A DNA stretch of 64,000 nucleotides from Macrococcoides goetzii (lineage in GTDB: Bacteria > Bacillota > Bacilli > Staphylococcales > Staphylococcaceae): contig NZ_MJBI02000001.1 of assembly GCF_002742385.2 (NCBI RefSeq), positions 744,001 through 808,000 of the forward strand. Reading direction: 5' to 3'. Shown here piece by piece: positions 47,126 through 56,101 of the stretch; within the stretch, counting starts at the first letter, position 1; the number at the start of each line of letters is the position of its first letter. Both the position numbers and the translations under genes were made by a program. The notes beneath the pieces were generated by a model. That model was not told where the DNA came from. It saw only the letters and a program-made list of their open reading frames with translations, and did no database searches.

Positions 47126-48115
47126 TTAGTTTTTAGCCCAAACTTCATCTAATAATTCATTTGGATCAGGATCTGGCATTGCTTCTGCTTCATCTGTTGC
47201 TTGATTTATTTCATCTTTTAATTTTTTCTCAATTTCATCAATTTCATCTTGCATTAAATAACCTTCATCAATTAATTGTTTTTGGAATGTTGCAAGTGCA
47301 TCATGGTGTTTCATTTCTTCTAGTTCTTCTTTAGAGCGATAAATCGTTTGATCATCATCAGAAGAGTGTGAAGTCATACGCGAAACCATTAATTCTACTA
47401 ATGCTGGGCCTTCACCATTTCTTGCTTTTTCAACGTATTGTTTAAATGTTAAGAACACATCAGTGAAATCACTGCCGTCAACCGTTTTTCCTTCAAAGCC
47501 ATAACCATGTGCTCGGTCTGACATTTTTTCATTGGCATATTGTTCTTTTACTCCTACTGAAATTGCCCATTGGTTATTCTCAACAACGAATATAATTGGT
47601 AATTTCTTAACACCTGCAAAGTTCATCGCTTCTGCAACTTCACCTTGGTTAAATGAACCTTCTCCTGTTGTAGTTAAAGCAACTGATCCATCATTTTCAA
47701 GTAATGATGCATATCCTACACCTGTTGCAACGTTCATTTGTGTTGATACCGGTGAAGAGTGCGATACGATATTGTGTTTTTTAGAACCATAATGGTTTGG
47801 CATTTGACGTCCATGAGATGATGGGTCCGCTTCTTTACCAAATGAACCGAGCAATACATCTTTAGAACTCATCCCCCATGTTAAACAAGCAGTCATATCT
47901 CGATAATAGGGTAGGAAGTAGTCTTTGCTTGAATCAAATGCTAAAGCCATGGCAACTTGTGCTACTTCAGCACCTTGACCTGAAATGTTAAATGATGTTT
48001 TTCCGATACGTGTAAGCTGCCATAAACGTTCATCCAATCTACGTCCTCTAAGTACATGAGTAAATGCTTCGATTAATTGCTCTTTTGATAACCCTGTTTC
48101 TTTTAGTTGTTTCAT
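47126..48115 (-). CDS. bkdAA: Branched-chain 2-oxoacid dehydrogenase E1 alpha subunit
   Basis: Thiamine-pyrophosphate-dependent subunit of E1 (329 aa). The cofactor motif runs from GEGSFNQGEVAEAMNFAG to VVENNQWAIS. The phosphorylation-loop-like segment SRMTSHSSDDD is typical of the branched-chain type and differs from PdhA (TYRFGPHTMSDD), supporting the bkd assignment. 21 nt after lpdV. Confidence 0.94.
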   Translation of the reverse strand: MKQLKETGLSKEQLIEAFTHVLRGRRLDERLWQLTRIGKTSFNISGQGAEVAQVAMALAFDSSKDYFLPYYRDMTACLTWGMSSKDVLLGSFGKEADPSSHGRQMPNHYGSKKHNIVSHSSPVSTQMNVATGVGYASLLENDGSVALTTTGEGSFNQGEVAEAMNFAGVKKLPIIFVVENNQWAISVGVKEQYANEKMSDRAHGYGFEGKTVDGSDFTDVFLTFKQYVEKARNGEGPALVELMVSRMTSHSSDDDQTIYRSKEELEEMKHHDALATFQKQLIDEGYLMQDEIDEIEKKLKDEINQATDEAEAMPDPDPNELLDEVWAKN

Positions 48116-48136
48116 TACTTTCCCTACTTTCTTATA

Positions 48137-49546
48137 TTATTTGTGTATCGCTAGTCCGTAAGTATCAAGTGCTGCTTCCATTAACGTTTCAGCCATCGTT
48201 GGATGTGCATGAACTGCCTGACCTAGTTCTAATGGTGTTGCATTTAAATAAATCGATGTACTTGCTTCTGCAATTAAGTCTGTTGCATTTGGTCCGATAA
48301 TTGACACACCAACTAAATCATCAGTAGCTTCGTCACGAATCACTTCTATAAAACCTTCAGCATGACCATGAATTAATGCTTTACCGTTACCTGCAAAGTT
48401 AAATTTCCCTACTTTGACTTTCATGCCTTCCGGAACATTTGACGCATTGTAACCAACACTTGCAATTTCAGGGCTCGTGTACGTACATTTTGGTACGTTT
48501 GTATAGTTAAGCGTTTCAACTGCTTCATTACAGATGTGATCAACTGCAAGTTCACCTTCTTTTGATGCAACATGCGCCAGTTGTAAAGTATTGATGCAGT
48601 CACCAATTGCATAAATGTGGCTTTCAGTTGTTTGATAATATTCATTTACTTCAATACCTTTATCATCAAACTTAACTGATGTATTTTGTAATCCTATTCC
48701 ATTAACATTTGGAGCTCGACCAACTGCTACCATTACTTTATCAAATGTCTGATCATCCATATCTTTTACTTTTACAGTTACTTGTTCACCATTTACTTCA
48801 GTTGAAGCAACTGCAGCGTTAGTAATGATTTTGATACCACGATTTTTAAATGACTTTTCTAATGCTTTTGACACTGCTTTACTTTCGTTAATCACAAGGC
48901 GATCAGCATATTCGATTATCGTTACATCAACGCCAAAACTATTGAGTAATGATGCCCACTCAACACCAATAACACCACCACCGATAATTGCGATACGCTC
49001 TGGTAAAGATTCAAGCTCTAACATACCGTTAGAAGATAATACATATTGTTCATCAATCGTTACACCTGGTAATGTACGTGGTGATGATCCAGTTGCGATT
49101 ATTACCTTTTTCGGAACAATAATGACTTCTTCTTCATCACTATCTTTAAATGTCACTGCAACTGCACCTGATACTGGCGAGAAAATAGATGGACCAAGTA
49201 TTGCACCTTCGCCACGAATGATTTGAATTTTATTCTTTTTACATAATCCTTCAACACCTTGATGAAGCTGTTCAATAATTTCCGCTTTACGTTGCTGAAC
49301 TTTTAGGAAGTTCACCGCCATGTTACCTTCTGTTTCAATTCCGTAACTATCTGCTGCTTTCATTGTGTCATATATTTCAGCGCTTCTTAGTAGTGCTTTC
49401 GTAGGAATACATCCGCGATGTAAACATGTCCCTCCCATTTTATCTTTTTCTACAATAATGACATTCATTCCTTTTTTTGCTGCATGTATCGCAGCAACGT
49501 AACCACCAGTCCCACCGCCTAGGATGAGTAAATCTGTTTCAATCAT
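48137..49546 (-). CDS. lpdV: Dihydrolipoyl dehydrogenase of the branched-chain complex
   Basis: FAD-dependent E3 (469 aa) that reoxidises the E2 lipoamide with NAD. FAD motif GGGTGGYVAAIHAA, redox-active disulfide CLHRGC in GGTCLHRGCIPTKALL, NAD motif GGGVIGVEWASL, and the C-terminal interface HAHPTMAETLMEA. It is the second dihydrolipoyl dehydrogenase in the window; the other (54679) belongs to the pyruvate complex. Confidence 0.95.
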   Translation of the reverse strand: MIETDLLILGGGTGGYVAAIHAAKKGMNVIIVEKDKMGGTCLHRGCIPTKALLRSAEIYDTMKAADSYGIETEGNMAVNFLKVQQRKAEIIEQLHQGVEGLCKKNKIQIIRGEGAILGPSIFSPVSGAVAVTFKDSDEEEVIIVPKKVIIATGSSPRTLPGVTIDEQYVLSSNGMLELESLPERIAIIGGGVIGVEWASLLNSFGVDVTIIEYADRLVINESKAVSKALEKSFKNRGIKIITNAAVASTEVNGEQVTVKVKDMDDQTFDKVMVAVGRAPNVNGIGLQNTSVKFDDKGIEVNEYYQTTESHIYAIGDCINTLQLAHVASKEGELAVDHICNEAVETLNYTNVPKCTYTSPEIASVGYNASNVPEGMKVKVGKFNFAGNGKALIHGHAEGFIEVIRDEATDDLVGVSIIGPNATDLIAEASTSIYLNATPLELGQAVHAHPTMAETLMEAALDTYGLAIHK

Positions 49547-49563
49547 GTGATACGCTCCTTTTA

Positions 49564-50628
49564 TTAATAAATTTTTGCTGCTTCAATGCCATCTAATACA
49601 CGCTTTGTCCCTTCATATAAAGCACGCATTTCTTCTTCACCAGGCATTACCACAACTTCTGAAATAAATTGTACGTGTTCTTTGACGGATTGTACGACGT
49701 ATTCAGAATAACTGATACCACCCGTTAGCACGATATAATCTACGTTACCTTTTAACACAACTGACATTTCGCCGATACCTTTTGCAATTTGATAGCACAT
49801 GCCGTCTAAATATTTTTTATATTCTGCTTCACCTGCTAAAGCACGATTTTCTACATTGATCATATCGATATCATTTAAATATGATTGAATGCCTCCATGA
49901 CCTGCAAGAATCTTCTTTACTTGCTCAATATTTAATTTCTCATTAATAATTAATTGAGCAAAATCAATTAAAGGTAACGTGCCAGTTCGTTCTGGAGAAT
50001 ACGGTCCTTCACCATCAATTCCATTGATCACGTCAATCACTTTACCTTTTTCGTGTGCACCGATTGATATACCGCCACCGAGGTGTGCAACAATTAAATT
50101 AACTTCACCATATTGTTTATTTTTCTGTTCTGCAACTTTTCTTGCGACTGACTTTTGATTTAAAGCATGAAATACACTTCTGCGCTCTATTCCTTTTAGA
50201 CCGCTGATACGTGCAATATCTTGCATCTCATCGATAATAACAGGATCAACAATGTATGCTTTTATACCAATTTCATCAGCTACTTCTTTTGCGAGTACTG
50301 CACCTAAGTTTGACGCATGCATACCATATTTACCTTCTGATAAATCTTTCACCATTGTGTCATTTACGATGTATGTACCACCTTCGACAGCTTTCATTAA
50401 CCCTCCTCGGCCTACAACTGCAATTAAGTCGTTTTTCGTGATACCATTTTCAGCTAAGAAGTCATCAATACGTGATTTTCTGAAATCTTTCTGGTCAAAT
50501 ATTGATTCATATATTGATAATTCTTCATTTGTATAGCGTATTGACTTTTCATTTATTAGCCCTCCATCTTTAAAGAGTGCGATTTTGCTTGATGTTGATC
50601 CTGGATTGATTACTAATACATATCCCAA
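49564..50628 (-). CDS. buk: Butyrate (branched-chain acyl) kinase 1
   Basis: Transfers phosphate from acyl-phosphate to ADP, making ATP and a free acid (354 aa). It has the acetokinase-family fold, with the start VLVINPGSTSSKIALF, the phosphate-binding GGGISIGAHEKGK and TGGISYSEYV. Its place between ptb and lpdV matches the Bacillus subtilis bkd operon, where it acts on isobutyryl- and isovaleryl-phosphate. No bcd (branched-chain amino acid dehydrogenase) gene is present in between as it is in Bacillus. Confidence 0.93.
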   Translation of the reverse strand: MGYVLVINPGSTSSKIALFKDGGLINEKSIRYTNEELSIYESIFDQKDFRKSRIDDFLAENGITKNDLIAVVGRGGLMKAVEGGTYIVNDTMVKDLSEGKYGMHASNLGAVLAKEVADEIGIKAYIVDPVIIDEMQDIARISGLKGIERRSVFHALNQKSVARKVAEQKNKQYGEVNLIVAHLGGGISIGAHEKGKVIDVINGIDGEGPYSPERTGTLPLIDFAQLIINEKLNIEQVKKILAGHGGIQSYLNDIDMINVENRALAGEAEYKKYLDGMCYQIAKGIGEMSVVLKGNVDYIVLTGGISYSEYVVQSVKEHVQFISEVVVMPGEEEMRALYEGTKRVLDGIEAAKIY

Positions 50629-50639
50629 TAAAAACCCTC

Positions 50640-51466
50640 CTATCGAACTTGTTGTATTGCAAAATCTAATGCAAATAATTTACTTTCATTATCATCACTT
50701 CGACTTGTTAATACTATTGGAATTTTTGCACCGACAATAACGCCCCCAATAACGGCATCCCCAATTATTGTAAATGCCTTATATAATGTATTACCGACAT
50801 CTATGGTTGGAACGATTAAAATATCAGCATCTCCTTTAATTGGTGCATCAAATCTTTTATGCTCAGCAGCTTCTTCAGAAATTGCAAGATCTAAAGAGAT
50901 TGGTCCATAAATGATAGCGTCGTTACGGTCAGTAAAATGATCCATCACTTCTTTTGCTAACACTGATGATGGCATTTTTGGATTATATTTCTCAGCACTG
51001 CTAAGTAACGCAATTTTGGGTTGACTAATCCCAGTACGATGCGCAACTTGAATTGCATTCTCCACAATTTGAATCAATTGCTCCGTTGTCGGTGCAATAT
51101 TCATCGCTGCATCAGTTAGCAAATATTGCGCTCATATTGAGGCAAATTAACGAGCGCAACATGCGATAATACATTTTTATCGCGCAATCCATTTTCTTTA
51201 ACTAATACTTCTTTAAGCATCGTTCTTGTCTGAACCATTCCTTTCATTAATACTTGTGCATGTCCATCAACAATACTTTGTACCGCATTTTTTACACTAT
51301 CTTCCTCTGAAGTGCATGGCCTATATTCCCATAAGTCATTTACATCAATATTTTGTTCTTCATCAAATACTAAGAACTTTACATCATCTTTATAAATTGC
51401 TTTAGCTTGTTTCACGACTGCTAATATTTCTTTACGTGACCCACCTGGTATTGCTACACTAATCAT
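50640..51466 (-). pseudogene. ptb: Phosphate butyryltransferase 1, interrupted by a one-base deletion
   Basis: Would convert acyl-CoA and phosphate to acyl-phosphate (about 275 aa if whole). The first frame (51466 to 51116) ends NLPQYERNIC-stop; the second (to 50640) continues LTDAAMNIAPTTEQL. Adding one T in the ATTTGC run at about 51122 joins them as NILLTDAAMNIAP. GAGGAGG lies 8 nt before the ATG at 51466. If the lesion is real, the second ptb at 52706 could stand in. Confidence 0.88.
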
Positions 51467-51490
51467 TTTTAATGCCTCCTCGCAATATAT

Positions 51491-51516
51491 ATGTAAACGC
51501 TTTCATTTATATTATA
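51491..51516 (-). promoter_or_regulatory. cre site (CcpA) at the start of the bkd operon, with -10 box
   Basis: ATGTAAACGCTTTCA at 51491-51505 (minus strand TGAAAGCGTTTACAT) is a perfect match to the cre consensus WTGNAANCGNWNNCW. It sits just downstream of a TATAAT box (51516-51511), a position suited to repression by CcpA when glucose is present. No strong -35 is visible. Confidence 0.85.
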
Positions 51517-51579
51517 TACTTTTCTTACAACAATAAAAAATAGAAATATAATGAATGTCGAAAATTGTTCAAAAATTAA

Positions 51580-51617
51580 AAAAAGAGTAAATTGATTTTA
51601 CTCAATTTACTCTTTTT
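51580..51617 (-). terminator. Terminator after the second buk gene
   Basis: A perfect 16-bp stem, AAAAAGAGTAAATTGA with TCAATTTACTCTTTTT, around a 6-nt loop, followed by further T residues on the minus strand. It closes the pdh...buk2 run and insulates the bkd operon. Confidence 0.95.
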
Positions 51618-51633
51618 ATTGCATCTATTTAGT

Positions 51634-52695
51634 TTATTTAGTATAATAATTCACTTCTTCTTCGTCGTTAATGACGCGTAATCCACCATATGCTAATGCT
51701 TGTAATTCAAATTCACCAGGATATGGTTTAAAAGGTGCGATAAATGATACGCGACGTTCAATTTCTTCACGTAAAAATGGATAATGAACCATTCCACCTG
51801 TAACTGAAATACAATCTACTTGTCCTTCAAGTGTTGCTGCTAAACTTGCTATACATTTTGCAACGCCTAATGCCATCGCTTCAATAACAAGTTTCGCATA
51901 TTGATCACCATTATTAATACGATCTTCAATTTCACGTAAATCTTTTGTACCACAATGCGCTTGAAGTCCTGCTTCTTTACGTACTTTTTTGTTAAATTCA
52001 TCTAAAGACATTGACTTAAGTAAAGGCATCATCATTTTAATTGGTAATCCACCGCTGCGTTCAGCTGAGAACATTATTTCATCATCAGATACAAAGTCTA
52101 CCACTTGTCCATATTGGTGGGCACTTGCTGATGCACCACCACCTAAATGAACAACGATAACGTTTGTATCTTTATATGACTTCCCTAAATCTTCACTTGC
52201 ACGAATCGCTACAGCACGCATATTTAAGTGATGGCCTACACTTGAACGTTTCACTTCTTTTAGACCTGTAATACGAGCAACTTCACTCATTGAATCTACA
52301 GTTACTGGGTCATATACATAAGCGTTTGCGTTATCAACACCAAAATCTTTAACAATGCGATCTGCTAATGCACAACCTAAATTCGATGCATGTTCTAACA
52401 TTGGATTGTTTTTTAGTTTATCAATTAATTTTTCGTCTACAATCATCGCACCAGGTGCAACTGGACCGATTAATCCACCGCGACCTACTGCAACATCAAT
52501 TGATTCAATATCTTTTTCTACTAATAAATCATGGATATCTTTATAACGTAAGTCAAACTGATCAAAAACTTTTTCATATTGATCAATCACTGCGTTATCA
52601 TAAGTAATTTCATGTCTCCAAACCATTTCTTTATCATTAAAATACGCAACTTTTGTTGATGTTGCACCCGGATTAACAACGATTATTTTCTTCAT
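51634..52695 (-). CDS. Butyrate (acyl) kinase 2
   Basis: A second acetokinase-family acyl kinase (353 aa), clearly diverged from the copy at 49564. It starts KKIIVVNPGATSTKVAYF and contains VVHLGGGASASAHQYG and VTGGMVHYPFL. The ATG at 52695 has AGGAGG at 5 nt and is preferred over an ATG 24 nt upstream. It pairs with the phosphotransacylase directly upstream (10 nt). Substrate range (acetate, butyrate, branched acids) cannot be told from sequence. Confidence 0.9.
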   Translation of the reverse strand: MKKIIVVNPGATSTKVAYFNDKEMVWRHEITYDNAVIDQYEKVFDQFDLRYKDIHDLLVEKDIESIDVAVGRGGLIGPVAPGAMIVDEKLIDKLKNNPMLEHASNLGCALADRIVKDFGVDNANAYVYDPVTVDSMSEVARITGLKEVKRSSVGHHLNMRAVAIRASEDLGKSYKDTNVIVVHLGGGASASAHQYGQVVDFVSDDEIMFSAERSGGLPIKMMMPLLKSMSLDEFNKKVRKEAGLQAHCGTKDLREIEDRINNGDQYAKLVIEAMALGVAKCIASLAATLEGQVDCISVTGGMVHYPFLREEIERRVSFIAPFKPYPGEFELQALAYGGLRVINDEEEVNYYTK

Positions 52696-52705
52696 AATGT
52701 CCTCC

Positions 52706-53602
52706 TTATGCATCAACAATTTGTGCTAGTAGAATTGATGCAAATTTTTCAGCTGCTGATGAACTTCTTGATGTTAATATGATCGGTACTTGTGCACCGA
52801 TAATTAATCCAGCCATTTGTGCCCCACCAAACATCAACATACTTTTTGATAAACTGTTTCCAGTAACAATATCAGGTACAACGATAATATCAGCATCACC
52901 TTGAATTTGCCCTGGATAATGTTTATCTTTGGCATTTTCAGGACTTAAGCTTAAATCCGCTGATAGTGGTCCTTCAATAATGCAATTTGTACGGTTATTT
53001 TGTTTTGCGATTTCATCTTGAATCACTGATGAAGAAAGCTTTGGAATTAATGTTTCAGCTGCTGATAATAATGCAACTTTTGGTGTTGAGACACCCAGCT
53101 TATGGAATACTTCAACAGCATGATCAATAATTACATTCATTTCATCTTTGTTCGGTGTAAGAATCATACCACCGTCCGTAATACCAATAATTTTATTTAA
53201 TTTAGGTACATGCAATGCTGCCACGTGTGATAATAAAGGACTTTTTACAATGCCTTTTTCTTTATTTACGACTGCCTTTAATAATTTACCTGTGCTAATA
53301 TGTCCTTTAAGAATACCGTTTGCACGACCTGCTCTAACGAGTGCTACCGCTTCTTCTGCAGCTAATGAGTCATCTGCAATATTCACGATTTCTACTTGAT
53401 CATCAGTGAAACCATAAGACGTGATGAGTGGTTTTAATGTGCTTTCATCATCAATCAGAATCGCTTTACCTATTTCTGCATCGAGCATCATTTTAATACA
53501 CGACATGACTTCATCATTTGCTGCTTTAACAGCAACAAGGTTAAACTGTTTATCATTTGATTTGTTCTGAATAATGTCTTTCATTGATTGCATTAAAGTC
53601 AT
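52706..53602 (-). CDS. Phosphate acyl (butyryl) transferase 2
   Basis: An intact phosphotransacylase of the phosphate acetyl/butyryl transferase family (298 aa). Segments typical of the family are GILKGHISTGKLLKAV, LLSAAETLIPKLSSS and EGPLSADLSLS, with IVVPDIVTGNSLSKSM near the active site. GGAG is 7 nt before the ATG. Together with the following kinase it would turn acyl-CoA into acid and ATP. It could complement the broken ptb at 50640. Confidence 0.9.
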   Translation of the reverse strand: MTLMQSMKDIIQNKSNDKQFNLVAVKAANDEVMSCIKMMLDAEIGKAILIDDESTLKPLITSYGFTDDQVEIVNIADDSLAAEEAVALVRAGRANGILKGHISTGKLLKAVVNKEKGIVKSPLLSHVAALHVPKLNKIIGITDGGMILTPNKDEMNVIIDHAVEVFHKLGVSTPKVALLSAAETLIPKLSSSVIQDEIAKQNNRTNCIIEGPLSADLSLSPENAKDKHYPGQIQGDADIIVVPDIVTGNSLSKSMLMFGGAQMAGLIIGAQVPIILTSRSSSAAEKFASILLAQIVDA

Positions 53603-53613
53603 CTTTTCACTCC

Positions 53614-54663
53614 TTAAATATCTAAATAATAATCTTCAACTTTTACTATTGGTACTAATTTAGTAAATACATATTTAAATAAGAAACCAAAACCAACCGG
53701 AGCTATTATAAAGGCAATAAGTGTCTTCATAAAATTAATAAAGTTCCAGCCGCCTTCTGCTAAATTAAGATAATTAATCGGACCAACAAGTCCACTAAAT
53801 CCAAATCCAGCGCTCATAGGAGTACCTACGATATTTAATATCGCTGCGATTAATCCACAACAAGCTGCCGAACAAATAATCGGAAGTAATATAATTGGTT
53901 TCTTAGCAACATTGGCCATAGACATTTTAGGCGATCCTATAAAATGTGCTAAACTTGTTCCACGCGTGTTAACTGACCACCCTAAAATTGCAAACCCAAA
54001 TCCTGTTGCACAAATACCAACGTTTGCTGCACCTGATCCAACGCCAGCAAGTGAAATTGCAAGTGCGATACCTACCGTTGTAATCGGTGAAACAATTAAT
54101 ACACCGAAAATAATTGCAAGTAAAATACACATAACAATCGGTTGTAAATGTAATAGTGAGGCAACACCTTTACCAATTAATGCTGTAATTTGCATCACGT
54201 GTGGTAATAATAAACGACCAATAAATCCAATAACAGATAATATTAAAGCAGGAATAACTAAAATTGTATAAGCTTTTAAAGAGTTACCTATGAGTAAAAT
54301 AAGTCCTGCACCTAAAGCAGCAGTTATACCCATATTAATAACATCACCAGTACCTTTTAATGACATTGCTCCTTGTTCACCAAATTGGACAGCACCAGAA
54401 GCAAACATTGTTGCAAGTCCAAGTGATGCTGATTGAATTGGATTGAACTTAAAGTTCATTCCTACCATCATACCAACGACTAATCCCATCATTGCATTTG
54501 ACATTGATAATGCGCCTAATACAGGTGCTAAAAATGGCATGCTAGGTAATAACGCTTTAATTAATTCTCCAAGTAATGCGCCAGGAATCAGGACAATTAC
54601 CGCCCCGATTGCTAGTCCATTTAATACGTTCATTGTAAATTGTTTTGCCGATAATTTTTCCAT
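53614..54663 (-). CDS. PTS EIIC-like integral membrane protein (PTS_EIIC_2 type)
   Basis: A very hydrophobic protein (349 aa) with about nine or ten membrane helices. It resembles the stand-alone EIIC family represented by PF13303 (start MNVLNGLAIGAVIVLIPGALLGE; SPITTVGIALAISLAGVGSG; NTRGTSLAHFIGSPKMSM). It has no IIA or IIB domain and no phosphorylation site, so whether it works with the phosphotransferase system is open. It lies 15 nt after pdhD and 11 nt before ptb2, so it is probably cotranscribed with them; acid or sugar transport is possible. Confidence 0.75.
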   Translation of the reverse strand: MEKLSAKQFTMNVLNGLAIGAVIVLIPGALLGELIKALLPSMPFLAPVLGALSMSNAMMGLVVGMMVGMNFKFNPIQSASLGLATMFASGAVQFGEQGAMSLKGTGDVINMGITAALGAGLILLIGNSLKAYTILVIPALILSVIGFIGRLLLPHVMQITALIGKGVASLLHLQPIVMCILLAIIFGVLIVSPITTVGIALAISLAGVGSGAANVGICATGFGFAILGWSVNTRGTSLAHFIGSPKMSMANVAKKPIILLPIICSAACCGLIAAILNIVGTPMSAGFGFSGLVGPINYLNLAEGGWNFINFMKTLIAFIIAPVGFGFLFKYVFTKLVPIVKVEDYYLDI

Positions 54664-54678
54664 ATCGATTCCTTCTTC

Positions 54679-56094
54679 CTATTGATGAATACCTTGCCCA
54701 AGTAATACTTCAGCAGCATCCATAAATGTTTCAGAAAGCGATGGATGATTATGAATCGTTAATACTAAATCTTCTGCTGTAAGTAAGTTTTCAATTGCTA
54801 ATGTGATTTCTCCAATAAGTTCGCTTACTTCAGGTCCTACAAGTTGTGCACCAAGTAATCTACCAGTTGCTTTATCTGATACTAAACGTACAAATCCTTC
54901 CGATTCATTCATAGATAATGCACGACCATTTGCCGGGAAACGGAAAGTTGCTTTATTTACATCAATACCTTTTTCTTTTGCATCATTTACAGTCATACCA
55001 ACAGTTGCGATCTCTGGCGATGTGAAACATACTGTAGGTATTACTTGGTAATCTACAGCAACACCTGGTACGCCACTGATTGCTTCTGCTGCAATTTTAG
55101 CTTCGTAACTTGCTTTATGTGCTAAAGCAGGTCCAGCAACGATATCACCAATCGCATAAATATGTGGTACGTTTGTTTGACCCACTTCGTTAACCGGAAT
55201 TAAACCACGTTCTCCAACTTCTACGCCAGCAAGTTCAAGGCTAAGTTCATCAGTATTTGGACGACGCCCAACAACGACAGCTACTTTTTCTGCTGAAATT
55301 GTTTCTGTTTTGCCATCAACTTCGTAACTCACTGCAACTAGACCATTTGCTTCTGTATAACCACTCGCTTTAGCATTCGTAATGATCTTCATACCTTTTT
55401 CTTCTAACTTTTTAACGACAGGTTTTACTAAATCTTTTTCAAATCCGGCAAGAACGCGTTCAGCACCTTCTAATACAGTTACTTCAGTGCCTAAATTTTG
55501 ATATGCACCCGCAAGTTCCATACCAATATATCCACCACCGATTATAATCAATGATTTCGGTTGTTCTTCAAGATTTAATAATCCTGTCGAATCTAATACG
55601 TTATCATTGAATTTAAACGTTGGAATTTCAATCGGACGCGATCCTGTAGCAACGATACAGTTTTTGAAACTGTATGTCTCACCCATGCTGCCTTCTTCCT
55701 GCATGACATGTAGACTATTAGGTCCTGTGAAATAGGCTTCACCTTTAACGATTTGAACTTTATTCTTACCTAGTAATGCTTGTACACCTTTAGTAAGTGT
55801 TGCAACGACTTTGTCACGTTTCCAAGTTTGTAATTGTTTAAAGTCGATCGTTGTTTCACCATAAGTGATACCAAACGGATTGTCTTGTTTCGTTTTTGAA
55901 AAATCTTTACCAGCTGAGATTAATGCTTTTGAAGGAATACACCCTACATTTAAGCACACACCACCGATATTTTCTTTTTCAATAATGATAACTTTTTGAC
56001 CCAGTTGGGCTGCGCGAATCGCAGCCACATATCCACCAGGGCCAGAACCAATGACAATCGTTTCTGCTTCTTTAGAAAAATCTCCTACTACCAT
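54679..56094 (-). CDS. pdhD: Dihydrolipoyl dehydrogenase of the pyruvate complex
   Basis: E3 subunit (471 aa) with FAD motif GSGPGGYVAAIRAAQLG, disulfide CLNVGC in GGVCLNVGCIPSKAL, NAD motif GGGYIGMELA and C-terminal HNHPSLSETFMDA. It starts MVVGDF as in S. aureus PdhD and closes the pdhA-B-C-D order with a 7-nt gap. Confidence 0.96.
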   Translation of the reverse strand: MVVGDFSKEAETIVIGSGPGGYVAAIRAAQLGQKVIIIEKENIGGVCLNVGCIPSKALISAGKDFSKTKQDNPFGITYGETTIDFKQLQTWKRDKVVATLTKGVQALLGKNKVQIVKGEAYFTGPNSLHVMQEEGSMGETYSFKNCIVATGSRPIEIPTFKFNDNVLDSTGLLNLEEQPKSLIIIGGGYIGMELAGAYQNLGTEVTVLEGAERVLAGFEKDLVKPVVKKLEEKGMKIITNAKASGYTEANGLVAVSYEVDGKTETISAEKVAVVVGRRPNTDELSLELAGVEVGERGLIPVNEVGQTNVPHIYAIGDIVAGPALAHKASYEAKIAAEAISGVPGVAVDYQVIPTVCFTSPEIATVGMTVNDAKEKGIDVNKATFRFPANGRALSMNESEGFVRLVSDKATGRLLGAQLVGPEVSELIGEITLAIENLLTAEDLVLTIHNHPSLSETFMDAAEVLLGQGIHQ

Positions 56095-56101
56095 TTGATC
56101 A

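Noticed and set aside
51551-51580. CodY box upstream of the bkd operon
   Set aside because: The best stretch, AATTTTTGAACAATT, has about four mismatches to AATTTTCWGAAAATT, which is common by chance in AT-rich DNA.
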